Under the pieces are notes generated by a model, which saw nothing but the letters and a program-made list of their open reading frames with translations, was not told the origin of the DNA and did no database searches. From contig JADJVN010000016.1 of assembly GCA_016710585.1 (NCBI GenBank), positions 1 to 64,000 on the forward strand: 64,000 bases of DNA, written 5' to 3'. Position numbers and translations under genes: made by a program. This document shows positions 24,614-35,842 of the stretch, in pieces (position 1 is the stretch's first letter; each line of letters starts with the position of its first letter). The stretch comes from Saprospiraceae bacterium (GTDB lineage: Bacteria; Bacteroidota; Bacteroidia; Chitinophagales; Saprospiraceae).

Positions 24614-25004
24614 TCTTTTTATTGATTAATCCTTTAAAGTAAATACTATAACATTCTCTTTATATAATCAACCTTAATTCGCAAAGTTATAAATAATAAT
24701 TTTATTTAAGAAACATAATCTCAATTTTTATTTTCAACTTTAATTTTGCTTGAAAGATCAAATTCGTGTAATATTAGTTATATATTTAAAATTAACATAA
24801 TATTTTATATTAATAAAATAATTAAAATATATTAATTATTAATAATCAATGCATTACATATTAATTTATATTTACTTTATGGACATCTTTAAATTCTCCA
24901 ACGACATAGGAAAAAATCCTATGTCATTGAAAAAAGTGTCAAACTCTAACAAAAAACCCTATTTAATCATTTACATTTTCAATTTATTTCGTAATTAAAA
25001 TTTA
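24614..25004. other. Intergenic spacer, 391 bp, with terminator
   Basis: AT-rich spacer between the paralogue ending at 25005 and the PL6 gene. It holds the hairpin at 24903-24925. No perfect promoter box or small gene was recognised. Confidence 0.55.
24903..24925 (-). terminator. Hairpin terminator after the 25-28 kb adhesin paralogue
   Basis: A perfect 9-bp inverted repeat, GACATAGGA / TCCTATGTC, with a five-A loop, about 80 nt past the stop at 25005. It could act in either direction. Confidence 0.65.
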
Positions 25005-27880
25005 CTAACCCTTTTTTACACCCACTGTAAAACAGTTTGGATTGAGACAATAGCTACATGCTGTCACTGGGCCTATATTCACCGTATTTGAGCAAATAGG
25101 AAAAACATTATCAATGATCGTTATAGAATATGTAGCAGTTCCATTTGCTTGAAGAAGTGGATTGCCTCCTGCTCCATTGCCAGTTATAGTGATTGAGCTT
25201 CCCGATGCTTTTGCAGCGCTTGTATAAGTTCCTATTTTTACGATATAGTTCCCTACCACCAGTAACTATTGCACTAAGGGTCAAACTAAACCAATCATCT
25301 GAAGTATTAGCAGGAGTTCCATTATTATTACAAACTGTATTAGTACTTTGAACAGTGACCTCGCAACATGAAATTGTTTTTACTTGAACTGGACAGTATA
25401 ATTTTACCGGCACTCCAGCTGTATCCATTCCGGTATAATAATATGCTTCATAAGTATCTGAGAGACCAAAAGAGGAACTTGTAATTTTTATAGAAGACCC
25501 TGTACCAATTAATGTATTAGAGGTACTATCATACCACATGACATTGGTCAAACCAGTCTCTGCTGTGAGTGTCAATGTATCTGGTTTATCATTGCAGATT
25601 TCATGATAATTTGGAGTACACGAAATAAATCCAAAATCAAAAGTGTGGTTGTTTGCTCCAGTTATTGGAATTTCTGAAATGAGAATTGATGCTTCAGCAT
25701 TAGTTCCTACTAAAGCGCCATCACTGTCTCTTACATTGTCTTGGGTATTTGGAATCCCATTATTTGCATTTTGTGAGGTAAGACGATAAGGACTTAACAC
25801 TGATTGCATCGAGGCACCTGCAGCATTTGGAATTCTTACTGTATAGGTCATATTAGCCATCAATTGGGATATATTGAATATATTGTCTGACACTCCATCT
25901 CCATCATTGTCAGTTCTAGTGGCATCATTCGAGAATAAATAATTTCCATTTGCATCAGTAATAGATGTTGCGATCACTGTTCCTAATTGAATCAATTGTA
26001 CTGTTACTCCAGCTATTGCCAATTCTCCTGCATCTTGCACCCCATCCTTATCTGTATCAAGCCACACTCTATTTCCTACTTCAATTGGAGCTGGATTGCA
26101 AGTAATTCTAAATCGCCTAATCCATGTCCTTTTGATAAACTACCATAATCTGGATAATCTGTGTTATACAATTGATATCCATGTACTTTGCTACCATTAC
26201 TATTTCTCATTGTAATAATTCCACCAGTATTTGCTCTTTCAATGGGGTCGTATGCAGTTATCATTACTTGTCCAGAACCTGGCAATATAGCCAAAGCTCC
26301 CAATGTCGATTCATTATGGTATGCTACCCAAGTATCTCCACAATAAAACTCGCCTCCACCAGGTCCAGCATATGGAAACGCACTGTTTGTTTGTGCACCA
26401 CATCCGCTTACACCTCCAGCAATTCCACCATTCTCAAGTGTAAAAGTTGATCCAGTCTTGGCTGCTCGAAACACATCACCAAGTGCATATACATATACGT
26501 ATTTTGTAGTTCCAGGTAAATAATTTTGTTGAGCAAATTGTAAAGCTGTTCTATCCAATGCACCAATAATCATCGAACCATCAATGTCAAATTCAATATC
26601 TGACAACATTGGTTGCTTTTTATCAATTCTATAATATACTGGATGTATCGGATTTGAATCATCTATGAAGTCTAAATAATTATCTGTCCAAGTAATCGGA
26701 TCTTCAACGGCAAGTGTTGGATTTATAGATCCCCAAAATTTAAAATCCAAAGGGATACTCACCTTCAGTGACCATGAACCACCACTGTATTCATATACAT
26801 AACCATCCAAATCTGCAATCGTAGCACCTGCTCCTTCTGCAGTACAAGTGACACTTAGGAATAAACCCCCTCTGTAATACTTCAACCCAAAAGGACGCGC
26901 CACACCATTTGGACAAGTGACAGAAGGCATAGCAATGGTAGATAATTCAGCAGCTGTAATTGGAGCTCCCGTAACATTAAATGCTGTAAGATCAATCACT
27001 GTAATATTTCTCTGAAACAAATTAACTACATATAAGGTATTTCCATCATCTGATATCTCAACATCTCCCATACCTTCTTTCAACGCTTTTGAAATCACTG
27101 TTGAGTCAGCGCTTGATGTATTTACACCAAAAAGACCTCTATCTACATTTGATGCAATGGATCCAAAATCAACACCTAAAGCTTCTAAATCCAAAAATGA
27201 TGAAACAACCGGTGTTGCACCCGAATAATCAATTTTATACAATCCACCAATTCCCAATGGACCCAATCCTGTATGCCTTCTTAATAATGCACCAACGAAT
27301 AGATCCTTCGTAAATTTATTATAAGCCACACCGTAAGTTGTTCCTATCTGTCCTTGTGTCGCATCAACATCTGGCGATGGAGCAGCCCCTGATAAATTAT
27401 ATGCAAAGGACAAACCAGCTTTGATAGAAGCATTTTCTACCAAAGGATTTCCAATAAAATAAATAGGTGTAAAAACATCAGGTATAGATTGACAATAATC
27501 TGCTGGATAGTTTATTCCAAAATTTGCAGTAGCACTTGCAACATTGTAGAATTGTGTACACTTGATTGATTTGATGTTCCTACAGCAGATGAGTAATCAC
27601 CTATAGTATATCCCGAAAACTCAATTCTCAAGGGCAAGGACAATCCCGAAAACGTATAGCTACCAGTAGCCGATGTTGTAGTAGATCCTACTTCACCTAA
27701 ATTATTATAAGCTATAACTGTAACTCCAGCTACTCCTACTTCATTATATGAAGTGGTAACATCTTGAGTTCCATTTTCATTAAAATCGCGAAATACGGTC
27801 CCAGAAATCTGTGAAAAAAGTGTTGTACTAAATAGAAATACAATTAATGCTGTAACAAAGTTTAAATTCTTCATATTCAT
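25005..27880 (-). CDS. Secreted SdrD B-like/propeller paralogue B with Cys-rich tail (three frameshifts)
   Basis: Open pieces 27880-27512, 27540-26076, 26067-25111 and 25259-25005 make one protein of about 955 aa. Start: the second ATG (27874, MKNLNFVTA) aligns with the paralogues. Order: signal peptide; SdrD B-like domain (ISGTVFRDFNENGTQD); propeller-like region with RRHTGLGPLGIGGLY, ISDDGNTLYVVNLF, GLKYYRGG and DIEFDIDGSMIIG; SdrD B-like domain (VGNRVWLDTDKDGVQDAGE); a Cys-containing beta domain; and the tail CSYCLNPNCFTVGVKKG. Breaks: a duplicated CA near 27553; a lost A near 26105 (expected ELTCNPAPIE); and 2 missing nt near 25252 (expected GGSGNYIVK). No T9SS sorting domain was recognised. 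It is closest to paralogue C upstream. Confidence 0.8.
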
Positions 27881-27891
27881 TCAATTCAGCA

Positions 27892-27899
27892 CAAAGATA
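27892..27899 (-). promoter_or_regulatory. Bacteroidota -7 box (TATCTTTG) of paralogue B
   Basis: A perfect TAnnTTTG in the minus direction, 17 nt before the preferred start at 27874 and followed by GAATTGA. The upstream AATTACATAT is shared with the box before paralogue D. Predicted leader is under 15 nt. No clear TTG at -33. Confidence 0.55.
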
Positions 27900-28081
27900 A
27901 TTACATATTATTAAAAAACACTATATATAATCACATATAATAATATTAATATATAAATTCCTGTAAACGAAATACTTGATTCGAACTAAATTAAATTAAA
28001 ATAAGCCTTCCAGAATTTATAAGCTTTTTAATTTTAATTCGGCTGAAAATTTAATGAATTTGCTTAGACAATTTTGCTAAT

Positions 28082-28121
28082 GTAAGAATTGAATATTATA
28101 AATAAAATATTCAATTCTTAC
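28082..28121 (-). terminator. Strong hairpin terminator after paralogue C
   Basis: A perfect 16-bp inverted repeat, GTAAGAATTGAATATT / AATATTCAATTCTTAC, with an 8-nt loop, about 47 nt past the stop at 28168. It separates paralogues B and C into different transcripts. Confidence 0.75.
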
Positions 28122-28167
28122 GCTTTTAAAAAATCCTTAACTCAATTACTTAGTATAATTACTAATA

Positions 28168-31013
28168 TTAATTCTTTTGCACGCCTATTGTAAAGCAATT
28201 TGGATTAGGGCAAGAACTACATGCTGCAACAGGCCCTATCGAAAAAGTAGTCAAGCAAGACCCGTTCGTTGCATCTTGTACAGTTACAGTATATGTAGCT
28301 GTACCATTTGCTTGTAAAAGTGGATTTCCTCCTGCACCATTTCCAGTTATAGTAATTGGACTTCCAGATGCAGTTGATGCACTTGTATATGCACCAATTT
28401 TTACAATATAATTTCCACTACCACCTGTAACAGTTGCACTTAGTGTCAAACTAAACCAATCATCTGTTGAAATAGCTAGAGTTGAATTATTATTACAAAG
28501 TGTACTTGTATTTTGAACCGAAATTTGACAACAAGGGATAGTTTTAACTTGAACTGGACAACATAAGCTCACTGTACAACCTGTAGCATCTAATGCAGTA
28601 TAATAATATGCTTCATAAGTATCAGATAATCCCAAAGTTGAACTTGTAATCTTTATAGAAATACCCGAACCGATTAAGGTATTAGTCGTGCTATCATACC
28701 ACATCACATTAGTCAATCCAGCATCTGCCGTTAATGTCAAAGTATCTGAACCATCATTACAGATCTCATGATAATTTGGAGCACAAGCAAAAAATCCAAA
28801 ATCAAATGTATGATTATTTGCTCCTGAAACAGGAATTTGGGTAGTGAGCACAAGTGCCTCTGCACTAGTCCCTACAATGGCTCCATCACTATCTCTTACG
28901 TCTTCTTGAGTTGCTGGAATTCCATTATTTGCATTTTGTGTTGTCAATCTATAATTGGCCAATGCTGATTGTTTACTTCCCCCGTTTATATTTGGTATTC
29001 TGACTGTGTAAGTCATATTTGCTTGTAATTGAGTAATATTATAAATACTACTTGATGTATTAGTACCTGTTGCATTAGTAAAATAATAATTACCTGAAGA
29101 ATTAGTTACTGCAGTTGCAATCACAGTTCCAGAACTATTGACCAACTGAACTGTAACACCAACAATAGGAGATTCATTTGGGTCTTGTACCCCATCACTA
29201 TCGGTATCTAGCCATATCCTATTTCCTATTTCAATTGGAGGAGGTGGAGTCAATAATTCTATATCACCTATACCAATTCCTTTCCCTTGATTTTCAGAAA
29301 CACTACTCCCAGTTGGACCCATTGTAGACATTATTGTATACCTTGAAGTATGAACACCTTTGTATTATTTAACACAATGACTCCATTGGTAATTGCCCCA
29401 GCTGGATCTGTCGCAGACATCATGACTTTGGTCAATCCACAAACCGAAGATATTCCACCAGCACAGGCATCACTTTGAATACTTAAATTTGGAAATGAAC
29501 CATTACTTACCCCATTATCATTTCCATAATATTCTACTCCTCCAGAACCTACATTATTAGTCCAAGTTGAACCTGATTTTGTGGCTCTCAATATATCTCC
29601 AAATATGATTACATCATATAGTCCAAAATCGGTTGTAACATTCCTATAATTATCATGACCTGTTTTTATACCATATACATCTAAAACACCCAATATCATA
29701 TCCCCATTATTGTCAAAATCAATGTCGCTCAACAGAGGTTGTGGATTGGTATTGAAATCTGGTCCTTGAACGAAAGTATTATTCCAATTATTCCAATTAC
29801 CTTGAGCTATGGGACGTAGAGGACTGTTCAATGTAAAAACAGGTGATGCAGACCAAGTTGAAGTAGCCACATCAAAAGCATATACATGGAGTGATAAATC
29901 AGAACTACTGCCTGTAGAACCATCACATGTGACCCCTACATACAATTTGCCGAGGTAATATTTTAAAGCCCAAGGACGAACCTGACCATTGATACAACCT
30001 GGATTAGGTATATTAAATTGCGAAATATCTCCTCCAGTAGGCGCTGTAAGCGTTGGGGTAAGATTAATTCGAATTAATTTTTTTTCGAATAAGTTGACCG
30101 TAAATAAATATTTTTCATCTGAGCTTATATCAATATCGCCCAGACCAATTTTCCCAACTTTGTCAAAAGCTTCTACATCATGCGTGGGGGTAGTAGGACT
30201 ACTTAATCCTCTTACACTATTTGAAGGAATTGTACCTAGATTTACACCAAGTGCAACGAGATCAACTAATTATGAGGCTGTAGAACTTCCATTGTCAGGA
30301 ACTTTATAAATTGCTCCAAGCCCATTAGGCCCAAGACCTACATGCCTTCGCAGAAATGAAGAAGTAATGATATTTCTTGTTCCTTTATGATGTGCTATAC
30401 CCCAGCAAGATCCAACTTGAGATGCTAAGGCTCCAACTGTAGGAGTGGGCGCTGTTCCCACACTTCCCCACCAATTTACATCTGAAGCTAAAGCAGATGT
30501 AAATGAAGTGATAGACCCATTATTAAAATTAAATATAGGGACAGCATTTCTACTTCCCGCTGTAGCATTCAAAATGGGATCTCCTGAACGAAATAATGTG
30601 GTTGCTACCTGAGGATTTAATGTGCTCATATAACATTCTCCCACTTGAAGCCCAAAATTGACAGAAGTAGAAGTTGCAGAAATAAACTGAACACTACTTG
30701 TGTTGCTAGTTCCATTAGGACCACTATAGGTATCAGTAGGATAACCACTAAACTCTACCCGAACAGGAAAGGATGTAACTGCTGGTAATGACCAACTTCC
30801 CGTAGCACTTGAAGTTGTAGTTCCAACAATTGCTCCAGAAGAACTATAAGCAATAACAGTGACACCAGCCATACCATTTTCATCAAAGTCGGTAATGTTC
30901 TCTTTAATTCCGTTTGCATTAAAATCACGGAATACAGTTCCTGAAATTTGAGCAATGGAGTTATTGCAAACAAAAATCATTGCAATAAAATAAATTGATA
31001 ATACTTTTTTCAT
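28168..31013 (-). CDS. Secreted SdrD B-like/propeller paralogue C with Cys-rich tail (in-frame stop and one frameshift)
   Basis: About 948 aa if read through. Signal peptide MKKVLSIYFIAMIFVCNNSIA, SdrD B-like domain (ISGTVFRDFNANGIKE), propeller-like region (RRHVGLGPNGLGAIYK, DIDISSDEKYLFTVNL), SdrD B-like domain (IGNRIWLDTDSDGVQDPNE), Cys-containing beta domain and tail CSSCPNPNCFTIGVQKN. The frame is interrupted by a single TAA at 30272-30270 (STAS-stop-LVDLVALGVNLGT) with unbroken, homologous sequence on both sides in the same frame, so this is a substitution-type nonsense. A second break near 29338 is a 1-nt loss (expected FILQGYTIMSTMG). It starts 46 bp after paralogue D's stop with no promoter box between, so D and C may share a transcript. 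A real pseudogene cannot be excluded. Confidence 0.75.
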
Positions 31014-31059
31014 TTTAATTCATTCATTCGAAAATTTAAAAAATATAGATATTATATAT

Positions 31060-31640
31060 CTAATTCCTCGTAACATTAACCCCTCCACAATTTGGATTTG
31101 GGCAGCTGCTACATGGACTAACTGGTCCTAAATTTACAGTGATTTGACAAGGAGCACCAGAACTATCTGTTATAGTTAATGTATATACTGTTGCACCATT
31201 GGCTGAGCCATTTTGCAATCTAAAATTTGTATTTGTGCCATAAGTTCCTGAACTTGGAGTCACGATTCCTCCGTTATTGGCAGTGACTGTATAGCTTACT
31301 CCAGTCAATGTTCCAGATGGGCTTAAACTAAATGTGATATAGTCATCTGTAGTTGATGCAGGAGTACCATTACTATTACACTGTACATTGGATAGTCCTG
31401 CTCCAGTTAAAGAACAAGTTGCCGTACAACTCACAACTGGTGTAGTAATAATTGTATCTTTATAACATAGGTCACCAGAATAAAATCTTATAATATAAGT
31501 TGCCCCAGTATTTGGTATATTGTTCTGTATTATTTGCGGATATGGGCTAGCAATCGCACTAGCAGTAGCATAACTAGTATCTGGAGCTCCCGTCCAATTT
31601 GAACCCAATCTAATGCGATATTTATCAGCGTTAATTGGTG
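31060..31640 (-). repeat. Direct repeat, copy 1 (3' end of paralogue D; partner at 35262-35842)
   Basis: About 580 bp at the end of paralogue D match the end of paralogue E at a constant offset near 4,202 bp with only scattered substitutions, many silent by eye. The 5' parts of the two genes are clearly more different. This suggests recent duplication or gene conversion limited to the C-terminal domain and tail. Confidence 0.8.
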
Positions 31641-34600
31641 TTCCTGAGATTGAAATCGTTCCATTATTATTTGGAGTGGCTAATGTGCAAGTTGGGTTCA
31701 TCACACTCACAGGTACGAAAATCGGTTCACATATAAAAGCTGCATCCAGTGTATGGTTAACATATTGAGCTGCACCAGTCATAACACTTATTACTGGATA
31801 TGTGCCTATTGCCACTGTTGTTTTGCTTGCATCATTATCATTTTGATCTGGCACTGTGCCTTCACCTGTATTTTGAGTGGTTAAATATAATTTACCGCTT
31901 GATGGCACTGTTAAAGTGTTTCCTACATACTGTCCTGAAGTTCCAAAGACGATGTTATAAGTTGTATTTATTAATACTGCAGTATCTGCTCCTGTGCCTG
32001 ACCAAGTACCACCAACATGATGATATAAAGTACTAAAAAAATATTCACCATTAGCATTTGTCACCGTGGTTGCAATTAAGGTATTACCTTTATACAAAGC
32101 TACATTCACATTAGGAATCCTTTTTTCAGTAGGGTCTTGTATTCCATCACCATCTTTATCGAGCCACACATAATTCCCTATTTCAATGTATGTTGGTAAA
32201 TCCATAGTCAACTCGACATCACCCATTCCTGCAGCTTTAGAAAAAGTACCATTAGTTGGCGGTGAATTGCTATCGGAAATATAAGCTTCATATCCTTTTA
32301 CATAAGTTCCATTTTGATTATTATACCATCTCACACCACCTGAAAAATACCATTGTGCCACAGTTTGTGGTTCTGTAATTGGGTCCATGTGGGAAGAAAT
32401 AACTTGACCAGATCCTGGTTGAATCGCTAATCCTCCCAAAGCTGTCTCTGAATGGACAATTGAACCTGTAGTCCAAGTATCATCATTATAAAACTCACCT
32501 AAACCTGGTCCCTGATTATTATTTGGTCCATATCCGATAGTTCCAGCTACTTTAGCATTATTTTCGAGCATATAACTGCCTGAAATAGTTTTAACAGCTC
32601 TCAATATATCGCCTCCTGAATTTACACTTCCAAAACCTGAGCCATTCGGCTTTAAATTATTATAGCCATATTGTAATGCTTTTCTATCTCCAAAGCCTAA
32701 AACCATAGCGCCATCGATGTCAAACTCAATATCGAAAAATACAGGCTCTTTAAATCCATCATCAGCATTATAGTCATTATGCCAAATATCCCAACCAGTA
32801 AAATACTCCAATAAAGTATTATCCACGTTTGCTGTTGAAGGACCTTTAGGATAACTCAAAGGAAAATTCATTATTTCCGTAAATGTTGAAGTTAATGGAG
32901 AAAATTCATAAACAGCTGCTCTTAAATTGGACTTATTAGTAGTCTCCCCATTACAAATAGTTCCTACATATACTTTTCCTTTATAATATTTACACGCAAA
33001 ACTTTTTTGGACTCCACCTACACAACCTAAAGATGGAATTGTATATGATCCTGTAGCTGTGATATCAGCTAAATTATTGGAGGTATTAAACGTACTTAAA
33101 TCTAATTTATGCAATGTGTTGTTTAATACATTAACCACAAACAATGTGGTCCCGTCATCTGAAATATCCATTCCACCAATTCCTTGATAACAAACCTTCT
33201 TGAATACACCTCCAATAGTATCCATACTAGGCTGATCAAGGTTTGCTGGTAGCATTCTTGCCGAATTACTTGGAATTGTTCCAACATTAATACCTTTTTG
33301 AAGATAAATTAAAATAGACTGGCACACTTGGAGAAGATATATTAGAAATATTTGTTATATAAATTGCATCATAACCACCTGGTCCCAGACCGACATGTCT
33401 TCGTAGAAAAGCAGCACTAAATAATTTTTTAGTTTTTCTATTGTATGATTGAGCCCAAAGAGATCCAACTTTGTCTGCCGTTATAGCAAAAGTATTAATC
33501 CCAGGATCACCAGTATTCGTTTGTGGAAAAGCCAATAAGGCCGGTGAAGTTTTTGAAGTCCCATTAAGTAATGGATCGCCATTTTTATAAATAGGAATTA
33601 TTATATATGGGCTTGTCTGGCTATATGAAGAATTGCTTGTAACCCCTAAATCCACTTTACAATCTGGGCTTGCAATAAATTGTACTGTAGTTCTACCATC
33701 AGACCCATTCAAAGTGCTAAATCCACCACCGTACTCAGCTGGTATATTGCTAAATTCTACACGTATAGGATAATTACTAGTTGGAATGGAAGCAGTATAA
33801 TTCCCATTTCCATCAGTAATATAAGGACCATAGGTAGTACCATCAGCACCAAATGCATAAACTGTAATATTTGGTACACCAATATATTCCCCAACTTGCT
33901 TAACACCATCAGCATTATAATCCTCAAAGACAGTTCCGCCTAACATTGTACCTGAACAAGTTATAACTGGACAGGCCACACCTGTCGAATAGCTATCAGA
34001 ATCATTCAAACCAGCTACTGCAAAAGCAGCTGAAATAGTTCCTGAAGCATTTGCATTTACTTCTATACAAATTTCTTGTGATGAAACCAAATGCGTTTGA
34101 ATTAAAGCATCAGTATAAGGTGGACCATTATTTTCAGTATCATGTGGCCCAAGGTAAGATAAAAATATGTCGGTTTTTATTGTTTTTAATATGCCGCCAA
34201 TATTAACAATTATACTATCACCAAGTCGAGCGCCAGTCCATTCGATTTCAGTACATACTGTATATTTACTAACATTACCGCTCAGGTAACAATTTGACAC
34301 CTTAACATTTTTAATATTGATACTAGGGCACCCAAAATCGATGGTAAATTTATCAGAACAAACAGTATTATATACTTGATCATATACTTGAACAGCATAG
34401 GCATTTCTTCCTGCAGGAATATTAGTCTCTGTATAGGTTCCATTAACTATAGTTGGATCCCATGAACCAGAATAAAAAGTATATACACCATTTTGATCTC
34501 GAACTAAGTCAAATGGAAAATTAGTTGTATTTTGAGGTAAATTACAAATTTTCAAAGTCCCTGTCCCTGTTCCTACACCACTTTCCATCCAATTGATACT

Positions 34601-35140
34601 TGATCCCTGACACATAGGAAATGAGTTGGAGCAACCTGACAAACAACTAATATCCGCATTCCAACCTGCTGCTTGTCCTGATCCATTCGATTTAAAAACA
34701 AAGGTTAAACTTCCAAAAACGTATGAATTTACGTTCAAATTGCTTAGATTAGTCCCTGGTAAGAATACATACAATAATTGACTACTTGTACTTGTTCCAT
34801 TATAAATCCTAAGGGTATCTCCATTCCCTATGTTTATTGAATTGAATAGAAAATTAATTTGTGATCCAGGAGTAGACGATGTGAAGGTTACTGTAATATT
34901 TTGATTTGCGGCATAGCTTGCACCAAGTCCTCCAGAATCATAAAAGCTGCTTGAACAAGTTTTTATTATAGCGCCATCAACAGTTGGAGCTGTGCCTAAG
35001 CTATATGGTTGAGCATGTATGTCCGCTTTACTTATTAAAAAAAAACATAAGATAAAAATCCCTAAGATTTTATAAATGTTAATACAGTCAATACATGAAA
35101 TAAATGGTGACTTCCAGTGAGAAAAGTTAATTTTTTTCAT
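31060..35140 (-). CDS. Secreted CUB/SdrD B-like/propeller paralogue D with Cys-rich tail (one frameshift)
   Basis: Two overlapping frames (35140-33287 and 33327-31060) join into about 1,359 aa; the break is an extra A in an AAAAA run near 33295 (expected YFNLSSKGINVGT, as in paralogue E). Domains: signal peptide; CUB-like domain at about 45-165 (YDSGGLGASYAANQNITVTF...SNGSGQAAGWNADISC); two beta-rich segments; SdrD B-like domain (LGGTVFEDYNADGVKQ); propeller region (RRHVGLGPGGYDAIY, DIEFDIDGAMVLGFGDRK); SdrD B-like domain (IGNYVWLDKDGDGIQDPTE); Cys-containing beta domain; tail CSSCPNPNCGGVNVTRN. Domain by domain it is a tandem duplicate of paralogue E. Inferred role: exported, possibly sugar- or surface-binding. 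Confidence 0.82.
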
Positions 35141-35161
35141 TCAATACATTTCAATTCACAG

Positions 35162-35169
35162 CAAATATA
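35162..35169 (-). promoter_or_regulatory. Bacteroidota -7 box (TATATTTG) of paralogue D
   Basis: A perfect TAnnTTTG on the minus strand, 21 nt before the ATG at 35140, the same spacing as in paralogue E. The AT-rich upstream (ending TAATATATAAC in plus reading) is also shared with E. No TTG found at -33. Confidence 0.55.
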
Positions 35170-35261
35170 ATTACATATTTCATTTATTTATAATATATAA
35201 CTAAATACTGTTGTTTTAAACCAAAAATTCGCTAAATTGAATTAAAAGTCAGTTATTTAGT

Positions 35262-35842
35262 TTAATTCCTCGTAACATTAACCCCACCACAATTTGGATT
35301 TGGGCAGCTACTACATGGACTAACTGGACCTAAATTTACAGTGATTTGACAAGGAGCACCAGAACTATCTGTTATAGTTAATGTATACACTGTTGCACCA
35401 TTGGCTGAGCCATTTTGTAATCTAAAATTAGTATTTACTCCATAAGAACCTGTACTTGGAGTCACGATTCCTCCATTATTGGCAGTAACTGTATAATTTA
35501 ATCCAGTCAATGTTCCTGATGGATTTAAACCAAACGTTATATAATCATCTGTAGTTGAGGCAGGAGTACCATTACTATTACACTGTACATTGGATAGTCC
35601 TGCTCCTGTTAAAGAACAAGTTGCTGTACAACTCACAACTGGTGTTGTAATAATTGTATCTTTATAACATAGATCACCAGAATAAAATCTAATGATATAT
35701 GTTGCACCAGCATTCGGTATATTGTTCTGTATTATTTGCGGAAATGGGCTGGCTATAGCACTAGCTGTTGCATAACTTGTATCTGGAGCTCCAGTCCAAT
35801 TTGAACCCAATCTTATGCGATATTTATCAGCGTTGATTGGCG
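35262..35842 (-). repeat. Direct repeat, copy 2 (3' end of paralogue E; partner at 31060-31640)
   Basis: Counterpart of the 31060-31640 segment; see that entry for the comparison. The two copies use different stop codons (TAA here, TAG in D), so the shared protein end is not produced by a common frameshift. Confidence 0.8.
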
